Assembly (NCBI RefSeq): GCF_010686685.1
Contig: NZ_JAAGWD010000004.1
Location: 124,001-188,000 of the forward strand
DNA from: Pontibacter burrus
GTDB taxonomy: Bacteria > Bacteroidota > Bacteroidia > Cytophagales > Hymenobacteraceae
DNA length: 64,000 nucleotides
Direction of reading: 5' to 3'
Both the position numbers and the translations under genes were made by a program. Position 1 is the first letter of the stretch, and each line of letters starts with the position of its first letter. Positions 49,057 to 57,945 of the stretch are shown piece after piece. Below the pieces are notes generated by a model, which saw only the letters and a program-made list of their open reading frames with translations, was not told the DNA's origin and did no database searches.

Positions 49057-52000
49057 CCAAAAGCTTATACTTACTTTATTACTAACTATAGTTTGCCTTC
49101 CGTTGCTGGCCCAAACGCCCCTGAGTAACAAACGTTGCCAATGGTTGCGCGTAACCTCAGAGCCAATAGTACTGGACTCTATGTCGATCCTGCCATCAAC
49201 TATAGAGTTCTTCGGGCCAAAAAAAGATCAGTACGCCTTTGATTACAACTATAGCACCAACCAGTTTACCTTTACCCGCTTCCCTGCCCCGGATTCGGTA
49301 GCTATTGATACACTTGGAACGATGAGGGCCTTACCGGATTCGGTGCTGATCTGCTACCGGGTGCTGCCACTTAACCTGACCAAACCGGCCTTCCGGAGAG
49401 ATATAAACCAGCTGGATATGAGCTCTTTCAACAAAGGCGTTTACCAGGAAGACATTACCCAACGCGAAGAGATTTTCAAAACGCCGGGGCTGAACAAGAC
49501 CGGTAGCATAAGCCGGGGCATCTCGTTTGGTAATACCCAGAACGTGTTCGTAAACTCTGCCTTAAACTTACAATTAGATGGAAAGCTAACCGACGAGATA
49601 AGCATTACCGCCGCTATTACAGACCAGAACATCCCGTTTCAGCCGGAAGGAAATACGCAGCAGCTTCAGGAGTTTGATAAAGTATACATTACGCTCAAGC
49701 ACAAACTATGGCAACTTACGGCCGGCGATGTAGTGCTGCGTAACAAACCCTCATATTTTCTGCAGTTCTACAAAAACGTACAGGGCGCTGCTTTCGAGAC
49801 CACTTTCGGTAACACACCAGAACGGCAGGGAACCACAACTATAGCCGCGTCGGCATCGAAGGGAAAATTTACCTCGCAGGAGATACAACCACAGGAAGGG
49901 GTGCTGGGGCCATACCGTTTGCGCGGACCCAATAACGAACGCTTCATTATAATTTTGGCTAACTCGGAGCGAGTTTTTTTAGATGGCAAGCTGTTGCTGC
50001 GTGGCTATGATTACGATTATACGATAGACTATAACCAGGCTGAGATCACGTTTACTACGCGTCATGTTATTACCCGAAATTCCCGCATAAAGGTTGATTT
50101 TGAATACTCGGAACAGAACTATAGCCGGGCCATTTACCACGCCAGCCATTACCAGCAGCTGGATAAACTGAGCATTTACGGCAACTACTATAACGAGCAG
50201 GACAACCCGAACAACCTCCTGAACCTGGACTTGCGCGACGAAGACAAAGTGCTGTTGGCGGGAATAGGCGATGACCTTAACCGTGCCGTTATTCCGGGTA
50301 TTGACAGCGTGGCTTTTGATCCGAACCAGGTTTTATATGCCCGGCGCGATACGATAGTTGGTGGTTTCCCGAATGAGATTTATGTGTATACTACAGACCC
50401 GGCTACCGCACACTTTAACGTGCGGTTTACGGAAGTAGGGCAGGGGCGCGGCGATTATGTGGTAGCGAATACCACTGTAAATGGGCGCGTGTACCGCTGG
50501 GTGGCGCCGGTAAACGGAGTTCAGCAGGGAAGCTATGCCCCGCTCCGCATTATACCAACGCCGCGCAAAAAACAGCTGGTAACTATGGGCGCCGGTTACG
50601 AGCTGCAGAAAGGAGTAAATGTTTTTGTTGAAGGAGCGGCTTCGCAAAACGACTTGAACCGTTTTTCTGCCTTAGATGCTGCCGACGACAATGGAAAAGC
50701 GCTGCGCGTTGGATACCAGGTGCAGGACAGGGAAGTGGCTTTTCTTGGCGAATACAAACTGAACAGCACACTTAACTATGAGTATACCGATCAGAATTTT
50801 GAGCCAATAGACCGTTACCGCCCTATAGAGTTTGACCGCGACTGGAGCCTCCAGAACCCTGATACAAAAGCAGAAGACCATATTTTTAACTTCTCGGTAG
50901 GTGCTGTAAAAGATCAGCTAAACTTATTTAACTATAGGATCAGTAGCCGTAACCGCGAAGACCAGTTGCAGGGCGTGCAACATTACATGGATTTGTTGAA
51001 GCAGATTGGCAGAGTAGAGCTCCGCAATAACCTTTTCATGCTCAATAGCGAGCAGAACAAGAATAAGTCTACCTGGTACCGTGGCGATGTAGGTGCAAAT
51101 TATAAGTTCAGGAGTTTTTCGCCGGGTTACCTGTATCGCTTCGACAAGAATCGGATTGAAACTATAGGTTCAGACTCTTTGGTAGGATCAGCACAGTATT
51201 TTGATGAGCACCTGTTTTACGTGGAAAGCAGCGACACTGCCCGCACCCGTTTCAGAGTAGACTATAGCCACCGCACCGACCTGCGTCCAACTATAGCCGG
51301 CGAGTTTGGGTCACCGGAAGTAGGCCAGACTTATAATGCCGCACTCAGCACACCCATTGGTGTAGAAAGCGACCTGGCCCTGCAGGCTACTTACCGTAAA
51401 ATGAAACTGTCGGATGGGAAGCTGGAAGAGACCATCCAAAGCCGCGCCGATTGGAATGCCACGATGCTGGAAGGAAGCCTCCGCTCAGAATTAACTTATG
51501 AAGTAGCCACAGGTCGTGAGCTGAAGAAGGTGTTCGTGTTCCGCGAAACGCTGCCGGGGCAGGGCACGCACTACTTGCGCGAAGGCGGTAACCCTAACGA
51601 CCTGAATGATTACCTGGAAGCCCAGACCGTAGACCAACAACGCTACATCAAGATTTTTCTGCCGACTGACGAATACATTAACGCCTATACTAACCGCTTT
51701 ACCTACAGGCTCAATACCAATGCGCCGCGCAGCTGGCGCACAGCCAATGGGGTGAAAGGCTTTGCGGCCAAATTTGCTATTCTATCTTTTGTCAGTATCG
51801 ATAAGAAGACTACAGACAATGACCTGCAGAACCGTTTCAACCCCTTCAGCCAGGACATCGAAGATGAATTCCTGATTTCGATGGCACGCACACTGCGTAA
51901 CTCGGTATACTTTAACCGCAGCAATCCGCTTTATGGCCTGGAATATACTTTTCAGCAGAATCAGCAGAAGTCGTTGCTGGCTAACGGTACGGAAACCCGC

Positions 52001-52534
52001 AATATAGGCAGCCATAGTTTGATCGGGCGGGTAAACCTGAACGAGGTGCTCAGCTCTAAACTTACGCTTGGGACTAATGTGCGCGAGAATCAGTCTAATT
52101 TCCTGGAATCAAAGAACTTCCGAATTCGGTCTGCTGAGGTTATGCCGGAGCTGGCTTATCAGCCAAACACTCGCCTGCGTTTTACCGGAACGTACCAATT
52201 CTCACGCCGCGAGAATGAACTGAACACAAAAGAAGGAGAGCAACAAGCAAATTTTCATGAACTAGGCTTGGAAACCCGATTAAGCCAGGTAAACAAACGA
52301 GCTGCCACTGCTACACTCAAATATGTAAACATCGGCTTTACCGGAGAAGAAAACTCATTTGTAGGCTATGAGATATTAAACGCCCTGCGCCCCGGCAATA
52401 ACATTACCTGGAGCCTGAACGTGCAGCAACGCCTAAGCAATGGCCTTAACATTTCCCTGAATTACGACGGCCGCAAAGCCAATGGCATAAATGCGGTGCA
52501 TACAGGCCGCACGCAAGTATCGGTACTGTTTTAA
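49049..52534 (+). CDS. Probable outer-membrane beta-barrel protein of unknown function
   Basis: 1,161 residues from ATG 49049; the frame is open further upstream inside the kinase gene, but only this start gives a signal peptide (MRSQKLILTLLLTIVCLPLLAQ region). Residues about 150-400 include ALNLQLDGKLTDEISITAAI, LRGPNNERFIIILANSERVF and YDYTIDYNQAEITFT. The rest is a long run of alternating beta-strand-like segments, ending in Val-Leu-Phe with a terminal Phe, as in outer-membrane barrels. No plug or TonB box was recognised. Its overlap with the kinase gene suggests a shared function, perhaps envelope sensing; this is inference. Confidence 0.75.
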   Translation: MRSQKLILTLLLTIVCLPLLAQTPLSNKRCQWLRVTSEPIVLDSMSILPSTIEFFGPKKDQYAFDYNYSTNQFTFTRFPAPDSVAIDTLGTMRALPDSVLICYRVLPLNLTKPAFRRDINQLDMSSFNKGVYQEDITQREEIFKTPGLNKTGSISRGISFGNTQNVFVNSALNLQLDGKLTDEISITAAITDQNIPFQPEGNTQQLQEFDKVYITLKHKLWQLTAGDVVLRNKPSYFLQFYKNVQGAAFETTFGNTPERQGTTTIAASASKGKFTSQEIQPQEGVLGPYRLRGPNNERFIIILANSERVFLDGKLLLRGYDYDYTIDYNQAEITFTTRHVITRNSRIKVDFEYSEQNYSRAIYHASHYQQLDKLSIYGNYYNEQDNPNNLLNLDLRDEDKVLLAGIGDDLNRAVIPGIDSVAFDPNQVLYARRDTIVGGFPNEIYVYTTDPATAHFNVRFTEVGQGRGDYVVANTTVNGRVYRWVAPVNGVQQGSYAPLRIIPTPRKKQLVTMGAGYELQKGVNVFVEGAASQNDLNRFSALDAADDNGKALRVGYQVQDREVAFLGEYKLNSTLNYEYTDQNFEPIDRYRPIEFDRDWSLQNPDTKAEDHIFNFSVGAVKDQLNLFNYRISSRNREDQLQGVQHYMDLLKQIGRVELRNNLFMLNSEQNKNKSTWYRGDVGANYKFRSFSPGYLYRFDKNRIETIGSDSLVGSAQYFDEHLFYVESSDTARTRFRVDYSHRTDLRPTIAGEFGSPEVGQTYNAALSTPIGVESDLALQATYRKMKLSDGKLEETIQSRADWNATMLEGSLRSELTYEVATGRELKKVFVFRETLPGQGTHYLREGGNPNDLNDYLEAQTVDQQRYIKIFLPTDEYINAYTNRFTYRLNTNAPRSWRTANGVKGFAAKFAILSFVSIDKKTTDNDLQNRFNPFSQDIEDEFLISMARTLRNSVYFNRSNPLYGLEYTFQQNQQKSLLANGTETRNIGSHSLIGRVNLNEVLSSKLTLGTNVRENQSNFLESKNFRIRSAEVMPELAYQPNTRLRFTGTYQFSRRENELNTKEGEQQANFHELGLETRLSQVNKRAATATLKYVNIGFTGEENSFVGYEILNALRPGNNITWSLNVQQRLSNGLNISLNYDGRKANGINAVHTGRTQVSVLF

Positions 52535-52637
52535 TTTATAAATTTCTATATTGTTTGTTGCTTGTAGTCCTATAGTTAGAAAGAACTTCCAACTAACAGG
52601 ATAATAACCGAAGTAACTCCTTGTATACTATAGTTGT

Positions 52638-52916
52638 ATGTCATTTTTAATTATGGAAAAGGGGGAAAGATTCATACTCAAAACATTCAATGGAGCAACA
52701 ACCCCTAGTAAAGAATGTGAAGAGAAAGAGAACTATTGGAAGTTAATCCAAGAAGAAGGAACTGTAGTAAATTTTGCTGACGATTTGGGTTTCCCTTACA
52801 AGAATAGAGTTTTGTTACAGTTTGACTGTGATGTAAAAGCTCGTGGACTTGAATGCCATAATGAGAAGCCTAATTCTTTATGGATTTTAAAGACAGATTT
52901 AAAAGAAATAAGGTAA
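52638..52916 (+). CDS. Hypothetical 92-residue protein, cassette-like
   Basis: Start ATG 52638 or 52653. A soluble protein with acidic centre (CEEKENYWKLIQEEGTVVNFADDLGFP) and no recognised family. AT-rich (clearly lower GC than its neighbours). A short palindromic spacer lies directly after it, a layout reminiscent of integron gene cassettes. Function unknown; signs of transfer. Confidence 0.6.
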   Translation: MSFLIMEKGERFILKTFNGATTPSKECEEKENYWKLIQEEGTVVNFADDLGFPYKNRVLLQFDCDVKARGLECHNEKPNSLWILKTDLKEIR

Positions 52917-52923
52917 AACATCA

Positions 52924-52988
52924 TACAACAAAGTGCAGCCTTTATGCTCGGCTTCGCCTCGTCCATCGGCTGCACGAGTAACGTTAGC
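52924..52988. repeat. Palindromic attC-like spacer
   Basis: GTGCAGCC (52933-52940) and GGCTGCAC (52968-52975) form a perfect 8-bp inverted repeat around an inner GGCTTCGCC hairpin. It is bounded by ATACAAC on the left and GTTAGCT on the right, each one base from the attC consensus ends RYYYAAC and GTTRRRY. It separates two orphan AT-rich genes. Confidence 0.5.
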
Positions 52989-52993
52989 TTAAA

Positions 52994-53671
52994 GTGGAAT
53001 TCATGAATAAAATTGCTAACAGAATAAAATTAAATAATAACCTGTGGTTTACGATCCTTGGGAATAAATTAGTATTTGGATATTCATTCCTAAGTAAAGG
53101 GTTTCACTATACATTTTCATTTGGAAACAAGTCGGGAATTTTTGATCTACATTTAACGAATAGCAAGGGCGAGCATTATACAGTTCTAGAAATCTCTCAC
53201 CAAAATATCTATGAGGTTTTACCGATTCTATTGGTTAAGATCAAAAAATCAGTTTTTGTCTTATCTAATTTTGAGGAATCTAAATGTAATAGTGAAGACT
53301 TTACAATTTATAAAATCGAACAATATAGCGACGTTACAAGTGAATTGAGGACTTTAACAAAAAAGAATAAGATTATTATTGATAAAGATTCCTCAGAATT
53401 CAAAAGCTTTGTTGAAAAGCTCACAGAGACACAAAGTACTAGAATTATCAAAATATCTGATCTTAAAAATGAGCCCCAGTTTTTAGGAATAGTAAAGTCT
53501 AAAACAGAGTGTTTTTTTATAATGAAGAGTCCCTTCTTGGAAGACCAAGTATTTAGAATAAACAATATAGATTTAGATATCAATTCAGTCTTTGAAAAGA
53601 TTTTGGGTAAGGAAGTTTATGAAACTATATTAAATCGAATTAATGACGGAATTTTACAGCTACAAGAGTAA
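52994..53671 (+). CDS. Hypothetical 225-residue protein, cassette-like
   Basis: Start near 52994 within six bases of the palindromic spacer; an internal Met four codons on is also possible. Lys/Ile/Asn-rich, no signal peptide or membrane span. Segments such as ILGNKLVFGYSFLSKGFHY and KTECFFIMKSPFLEDQV are not recognised. The AT content is far higher than that of the flanking genes. After the stop the sequence TTGGCTAACAAAAGC resembles the outer edge of a cassette spacer. Function unknown. Confidence 0.6.
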   Translation: MEFMNKIANRIKLNNNLWFTILGNKLVFGYSFLSKGFHYTFSFGNKSGIFDLHLTNSKGEHYTVLEISHQNIYEVLPILLVKIKKSVFVLSNFEESKCNSEDFTIYKIEQYSDVTSELRTLTKKNKIIIDKDSSEFKSFVEKLTETQSTRIIKISDLKNEPQFLGIVKSKTECFFIMKSPFLEDQVFRINNIDLDINSVFEKILGKEVYETILNRINDGILQLQE

Positions 53672-53849
53672 AATAACACTATTGGCTAACAAAAGCTATA
53701 GCAAATTGCACGATGTACATTTTATTCAGGCGCTACAATTCTCATAGTTTTCATTGTCTTAGTTGACAAGAATTTGCTTTGAAATCCGCCACTTGCCTTA
53801 AACAAGCCCTTTATAAAACCAACGAACACTGCATTACCAATCACCAACC

Positions 53850-54779
53850 ATGTCTATAGTTATCATCACAGCAGGAAAAGAAACAATCGGCTGGGAAAAG
53901 GCGCTGAAGGCGAAGCGGCCTGAGCTGGAAGTGCTGGTTCATCCGGATGTAGCGGCTAAAGATAAAGTAGAGTTTGCCCTAACGTGGGGGCATCCGTTGG
54001 GGGTGTTCAAAGAATATCCTAACATCAGATGCATTGCCTCGATGGGCGCTGGCGTAGATCATATTCTCCGCGACCCGGAACTACCTGTTTCAGCGATCAT
54101 CACCAAACTGGAAGACCCGAACCTGACCAGGGATATGGGCTTGTTTGTAGTGGCACTGGTGCTGAACCACATGCGGGACCTAACGTTCTATAAGCAGAAT
54201 CAACAGCAGCACAACTGGAGCCACAAACGCTACCTCACCACCGATAACACAACTATAGGCATAATGGGGATGGGGACGCTGGGTGCACATGCCGCTGCAG
54301 AACTCACCAAATTAGGCTTTAAGGTAAATGGTTGGGCACGCACAGAAAAACAGCTGGCAACTATAAAAGTATATAAGGGAGCAGAAGAGTTAAATAGTTT
54401 CCTGGCGAAGTCTGATATCCTGATCTGCCTGCTGCCTTTAACGTCGCAAACCGAGAATATTCTAAACAGGCAAACACTGAGTAAGCTGCCCAAAAATGCT
54501 TTTGTGATAAATGTTGCAAGAGGACGGCATCTGGTAGACGAGGACCTGATAGCGTTACTGGATAACGGACACCTGGCAGGTGCCAGCCTGGACGTATTCC
54601 GGGAGGAGCCATTGCCCGAAGACCATCCTTTCTGGAGCCACCCTAAGATCAACATTACACCACACATTGCCAGCATTACCGATCCGGCATCGGCAGTTTC
54701 GCAAATTTTAGATAACTATGACAGGCTTCAGCGAAGGGAGCCACTTAAAAATGTTGTTTCACCTGAATTAGGCTATTAA
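53850..54779 (+). CDS. Glyoxylate/hydroxypyruvate reductase A-like D-2-hydroxyacid dehydrogenase
   Basis: 309 residues. The NAD(P)-binding Rossmann motif is G140-x-G142-x-x-G145 in IMGMGTLGAHAA, after which the Arg of WART suggests NADPH preference. The family active site is NVARGRH (Arg224 or Arg226), EEPLPEDHPFW (Glu253) and TPHIAS (His272). It matches GhrA-type reductases in length and in EVLVHP/GAGVDHIL segments. Reduces glyoxylate or hydroxypyruvate in carbon metabolism. The VOC gene follows by one base, so the two are probably co-transcribed. Confidence 0.9.
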   Translation: MSIVIITAGKETIGWEKALKAKRPELEVLVHPDVAAKDKVEFALTWGHPLGVFKEYPNIRCIASMGAGVDHILRDPELPVSAIITKLEDPNLTRDMGLFVVALVLNHMRDLTFYKQNQQQHNWSHKRYLTTDNTTIGIMGMGTLGAHAAAELTKLGFKVNGWARTEKQLATIKVYKGAEELNSFLAKSDILICLLPLTSQTENILNRQTLSKLPKNAFVINVARGRHLVDEDLIALLDNGHLAGASLDVFREEPLPEDHPFWSHPKINITPHIASITDPASAVSQILDNYDRLQRREPLKNVVSPELGY

Positions 54780-54780
54780 G

Positions 54781-55197
54781 ATGAGTGCATTCCATTACGC
54801 TTTTAAAGTAAAAGACATACAAAGCACCCGCGATTTTTACAACGGCATTTTAGGCTGCAAGCTCGGCGACTTTACTGAGCACTGGATCGATTTTGATTTC
54901 TTTGGTAACCAGTTGTCGGCCCACATCAGCGCAGATATACCTCCTCTGGATTATTGTGGTAAGGTGGATGGTATCAGTGTACCCATTCCGCACTTTGGTT
55001 GCATTCTGCAGTACGAAGATTTTATGAGAATACAGGAAAACCTGGCAAATGCCGGAGTTAAGTTCGTGGTAAAACCATACACCCGCTACGAAGGCAAAAA
55101 GGGGGAGCAGCTTACCATGTTTGTGCTGGACTATAGCGGCAATCCGCTGGAGTTTAAATCCTTTAAAAACGACGAAGAAATTTTTGACAGGGAGTAA
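54781..55197 (+). CDS. VOC family (glyoxalase/bleomycin resistance-like) protein
   Basis: 138 residues with two beta-alpha-beta-beta-beta units. FHYAFKVKDIQSTRDFYNGILGC is the typical start, with a metal-binding His, and FVLDYSGNPLEFKSF the C-terminal unit with a Glu ligand. The PHFGCILQYEDF segment is shared by a subgroup of unknown function. Coupled to the GhrA-like gene, so a role with small oxo or hydroxy acids is plausible but not shown. Confidence 0.85.
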   Translation: MSAFHYAFKVKDIQSTRDFYNGILGCKLGDFTEHWIDFDFFGNQLSAHISADIPPLDYCGKVDGISVPIPHFGCILQYEDFMRIQENLANAGVKFVVKPYTRYEGKKGEQLTMFVLDYSGNPLEFKSFKNDEEIFDRE

Positions 55198-55216
55198 GGG
55201 GCCTTTATAGTATCAA

Positions 55217-55364
55217 TTCCAATGCCGTCAACTTAAGTTTATTGTCATCTCGACGATAGGAAAGATTTATTTTGAACACTCGTAAACCTACCTTAAATAG
55301 ATTTCTCACTAAGTTCGAAATGACAGTTTAGTAGATCAAACTCTTTAAGTCAACGGCATTGGAA
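55217..55364. mobile_element. MITE-like inverted-repeat element
   Basis: About 148 bases bounded by TTCCAATGCCGT and its exact complement, extended by imperfect pairing of CAACTTAAG with TGACTTAAAG. Inside, a second inverted repeat pairs TGTCATCTCG... with ...CGAAATGACA around AGATTT/AAATCT. There is no coding capacity and no clear target-site duplication. The nested, palindromic form suggests a non-autonomous transposable or REP-like element. Confidence 0.65.
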
Positions 55365-55406
55365 GCAGGCCTACAACTACACCTGCAAAACCAAGTGTTT
55401 ACTGCT

Positions 55407-55865
55407 TTAAGGATTCTCCTTCGATATTATGCTGTGCGTATCCAGATACACAGGCAAAGCAGCAGAGCCATACCACGGATATAACTCCACATCAAAAACC
55501 TTCGCTTGTACAGCCGGGTCTGTCTCTACCATTTTCCTGGCTTCTTCAACGGTTTTAGCATTTAGAATAAAGATGCCGCGGTAGTTCTTGTCGTTTTTGC
55601 CCAGTGGGCCTGCTACAACCAGTTTTCCTTCTTTTACCAGTTTGCCGATGTTCTCCATGTGTCCACGGAAGTACTGGTTCAGTTTATCTTTATCGGTAGT
55701 AGTGTTTGATCCGGTCTTCAGTATAGCCAGTACATACTGCTTCATGCCATAATCGTCGGCACCCAGCGAGTCGGCGAGGGCTTTGTTATAGTTCGGGTTC
55801 TGCGACTGCGCAATAGCTGTGAAGCTAAGGCAGCAAAGTATGGCAAGGGCAAAGAAGTATTTCAT
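55407..55865 (-). CDS. Secreted YciI-like domain protein
   Basis: 152 residues from ATG 55865 (a second ATG two codons upstream is possible). Signal peptide MKYFFALAILCCLSFTAIAQ. The YCII-related core has YGMKQYVLAILKTG, HMENIGKLVKEGKLVVAGPL and GIFILNAKTVEEARKMVETDPAV, then FDVELYPWYG. YciI domains usually are cytoplasmic; this secreted version is common in Bacteroidota, function unknown. Standalone gene. Confidence 0.85.
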   Translation of the reverse strand: MKYFFALAILCCLSFTAIAQSQNPNYNKALADSLGADDYGMKQYVLAILKTGSNTTTDKDKLNQYFRGHMENIGKLVKEGKLVVAGPLGKNDKNYRGIFILNAKTVEEARKMVETDPAVQAKVFDVELYPWYGSAALPVYLDTHSIISKENP

Positions 55866-56006
55866 GATCATCCGTTAAATGCGGCTAACAAGTTACATAT
55901 TCAAAGTAAAGGTGCAACTATAGTATCTGAACTATAGCTGTACCTGTTGGTAATTCCGCTGAACAAGAAACTCAATTCATAATTCAGCATTCAGAATACT
56001 TAATTC

Positions 56007-56972
56007 CTAGTAAAACTTCCTCTCCATCAGATAATTCTGCACATAGTCCTTCACACCTTCTTCCAAACTATAGAATGGCTTGTCGTAACCGATAGAGCGG
56101 AGTTTGCTCATGTTGGCCTCGGTGAAGTACTGATAGTTATCGCGCAGATTTTCGGGGGTGTCCATAAAGTCAATATTCGGTTCCACACCCATAGCTTCGA
56201 AGGTATTTAACGCCAAAGCCATAAACGTGCGTGCTTTACCGGAGCCTAAGTTATAGATGCCGGAATTTTTGCGGTGGTGCATCAGGAACATACACACTTC
56301 CACTACATCTTTCACATATACAAAATCGCGCATCTGCTCGCCATCGGCAAAGTCGGGGTGGTGCGAGCGGAAAAGTTTCATGCTGCCGTGGGCCTTTATC
56401 TGGTTGTAGGCATGGAAAATAACCGATGCCATTTTGCCTTTGTGGTACTCGTTGGGGCCATACACGTTAAAGAATTTTAGGCCAGCCCAGAAGAATGGCT
56501 TCGCCGTTTGTTGCAGTGCCCAGATATCGAAATCGTTCTTTGATTCGCCGTATGGGTTAAGTGGTTTCAGTAACGGAATAGTCGCTTCGTCATCGTCATA
56601 ACCCAGCGTACCAGCGCCGTAAGTAGCAGCCGAAGATGCATAAACCAACGGAATCTGGTATTCGCAGCAGGCGTTCCAGATGGCTTTGGAATAGTTCAGG
56701 TTCAGCAGGTCAAATACATCTTTGTTGAACTCGGTGGTATCGGTGCGTGCGCCCAAGTGGAAGATGAATTCTACCTCTTCGTAGTGCTTGTCCAGCCACT
56801 TTATAAAGTTGTCGCGGTCTACAAACTCCTTTATCTTTTTGCCTTTCAGGTTATCTTCTTTTTTAGCGACAGAAAAATTATCCACCACTACAATGTCATT
56901 AAAGTTCGCTGCATTCAATCGGCTTACCAGGCAACTGGCAATAAACCCGGCAGCACCGGTAACTACGATCAT
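56007..56972 (-). CDS. hldD: ADP-L-glycero-D-manno-heptose 6-epimerase
   Basis: 321 residues. Extended short-chain dehydrogenase fold: the NAD(P) motif is VTGAAGFIAS (G-x-x-G-x-x-G), followed by FHLGARTDT; YASSAATYG carries the catalytic Ser/Thr and YGESKNDFD the Tyr-x-x-x-Lys pair. KFFNVYGPNEYHKGKMASV is diagnostic of RfaD/HldD. It makes the heptose precursor for the lipopolysaccharide core. It faces the btuF-like gene and is not clustered with other heptose genes. Confidence 0.93.
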   Translation of the reverse strand: MIVVTGAAGFIASCLVSRLNAANFNDIVVVDNFSVAKKEDNLKGKKIKEFVDRDNFIKWLDKHYEEVEFIFHLGARTDTTEFNKDVFDLLNLNYSKAIWNACCEYQIPLVYASSAATYGAGTLGYDDDEATIPLLKPLNPYGESKNDFDIWALQQTAKPFFWAGLKFFNVYGPNEYHKGKMASVIFHAYNQIKAHGSMKLFRSHHPDFADGEQMRDFVYVKDVVEVCMFLMHHRKNSGIYNLGSGKARTFMALALNTFEAMGVEPNIDFMDTPENLRDNYQYFTEANMSKLRSIGYDKPFYSLEEGVKDYVQNYLMERKFY

Positions 56973-57036
56973 AGAATTAGGGCTATGTTAGATTTTGCTT
57001 AAATTTACGAAAATATCAAGAGCAGGTCCTGCCCCG

Positions 57037-57945
57037 ATGAAGAACAAAGCCATAGTTTATAGTTTATATCTCCTGAGCTTCATAGTTGCAACTATAGCCG
57101 GCTGCCAGCAGAAGCAGGAACCGCAAAATCAGGATCAGGGCATAACTATAACCGATGACCTGGGCCGCGAACTTCACTTACCAAAGCAACCGGTGCGAGT
57201 TTTCGGCTTTACATCCGCTATGGCCGAAATGCTGTTTGCTATAGTTGATACCGCCAATATTATTGCCCGGACTCCTGACTGCGATTACCCAGCGGCCGTT
57301 TACACCAAACCGTTGGTCAGTAATTACCCCGTAGACCTGGAACAGGTACTCGCCCTGAAACCCGACCTGATCTTTACCAGCGAAGGCATGACGCCCCTGG
57401 AAGATGCCGCCCGCCTGCAGGAACTGGGCATACCGGTGTATTACCAGAAATACCGAACCGTTGAGGATGTGCTGCGCGGGATAGAGGACATTGGCCGCAT
57501 TATGGGCCGCGAACAGGTAGCTAACCACTTGGCCGATTCGCTGAGAAAAGAAGTGCAGCAGCTCGAAACCAACTATAGAAACCGACCAAATCCGCTGCAG
57601 GTGCTGACGATTACCTGGACCGACCCGATCTATGTGTATGGCCAGAACACGCTGCTGACTGATAAACTTCGCATTTTAGGAGCAGAGAATGCTGTGAAGG
57701 AAACGTTTGACCAGCCTTACCCGGCCCTTACCCGCGAATACATTCTAAAGCTGAATCCGGATATTTTGATGGGTGGTACCAAAGAAAAACTGGAGCAGAC
57801 CTTTTTCAGCCAATACCCGGAGCTGCGCAAGATAAAAGCCTATAAAGACGGCAGAATTTACGCGCCAACCGGCAACCTGATCGAGCGGCCGGGCCCGAGA
57901 ATTGTGGAATCTCTCAGAGAACTGGAAGGATTTCTGTACCCATGA
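57037..57945 (+). CDS. ABC transporter substrate-binding lipoprotein (BtuF/FepB type)
   Basis: 302 residues from ATG 57037, chosen because it yields a lipoprotein signal with lipobox Ile-Ala-Gly-Cys (Cys23 or so); a TTG upstream is in frame but adds a poor N-terminus. The periplasmic-binding-protein domain is recognisable by ITDDLGRELHLPKQPVRVFGF and LKPDLIFTSEGMTP. Its cargo is probably cobalamin or an iron chelate; the sequence does not decide. Overlaps the permease gene (ATGA). Confidence 0.88.
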   Translation: MKNKAIVYSLYLLSFIVATIAGCQQKQEPQNQDQGITITDDLGRELHLPKQPVRVFGFTSAMAEMLFAIVDTANIIARTPDCDYPAAVYTKPLVSNYPVDLEQVLALKPDLIFTSEGMTPLEDAARLQELGIPVYYQKYRTVEDVLRGIEDIGRIMGREQVANHLADSLRKEVQQLETNYRNRPNPLQVLTITWTDPIYVYGQNTLLTDKLRILGAENAVKETFDQPYPALTREYILKLNPDILMGGTKEKLEQTFFSQYPELRKIKAYKDGRIYAPTGNLIERPGPRIVESLRELEGFLYP

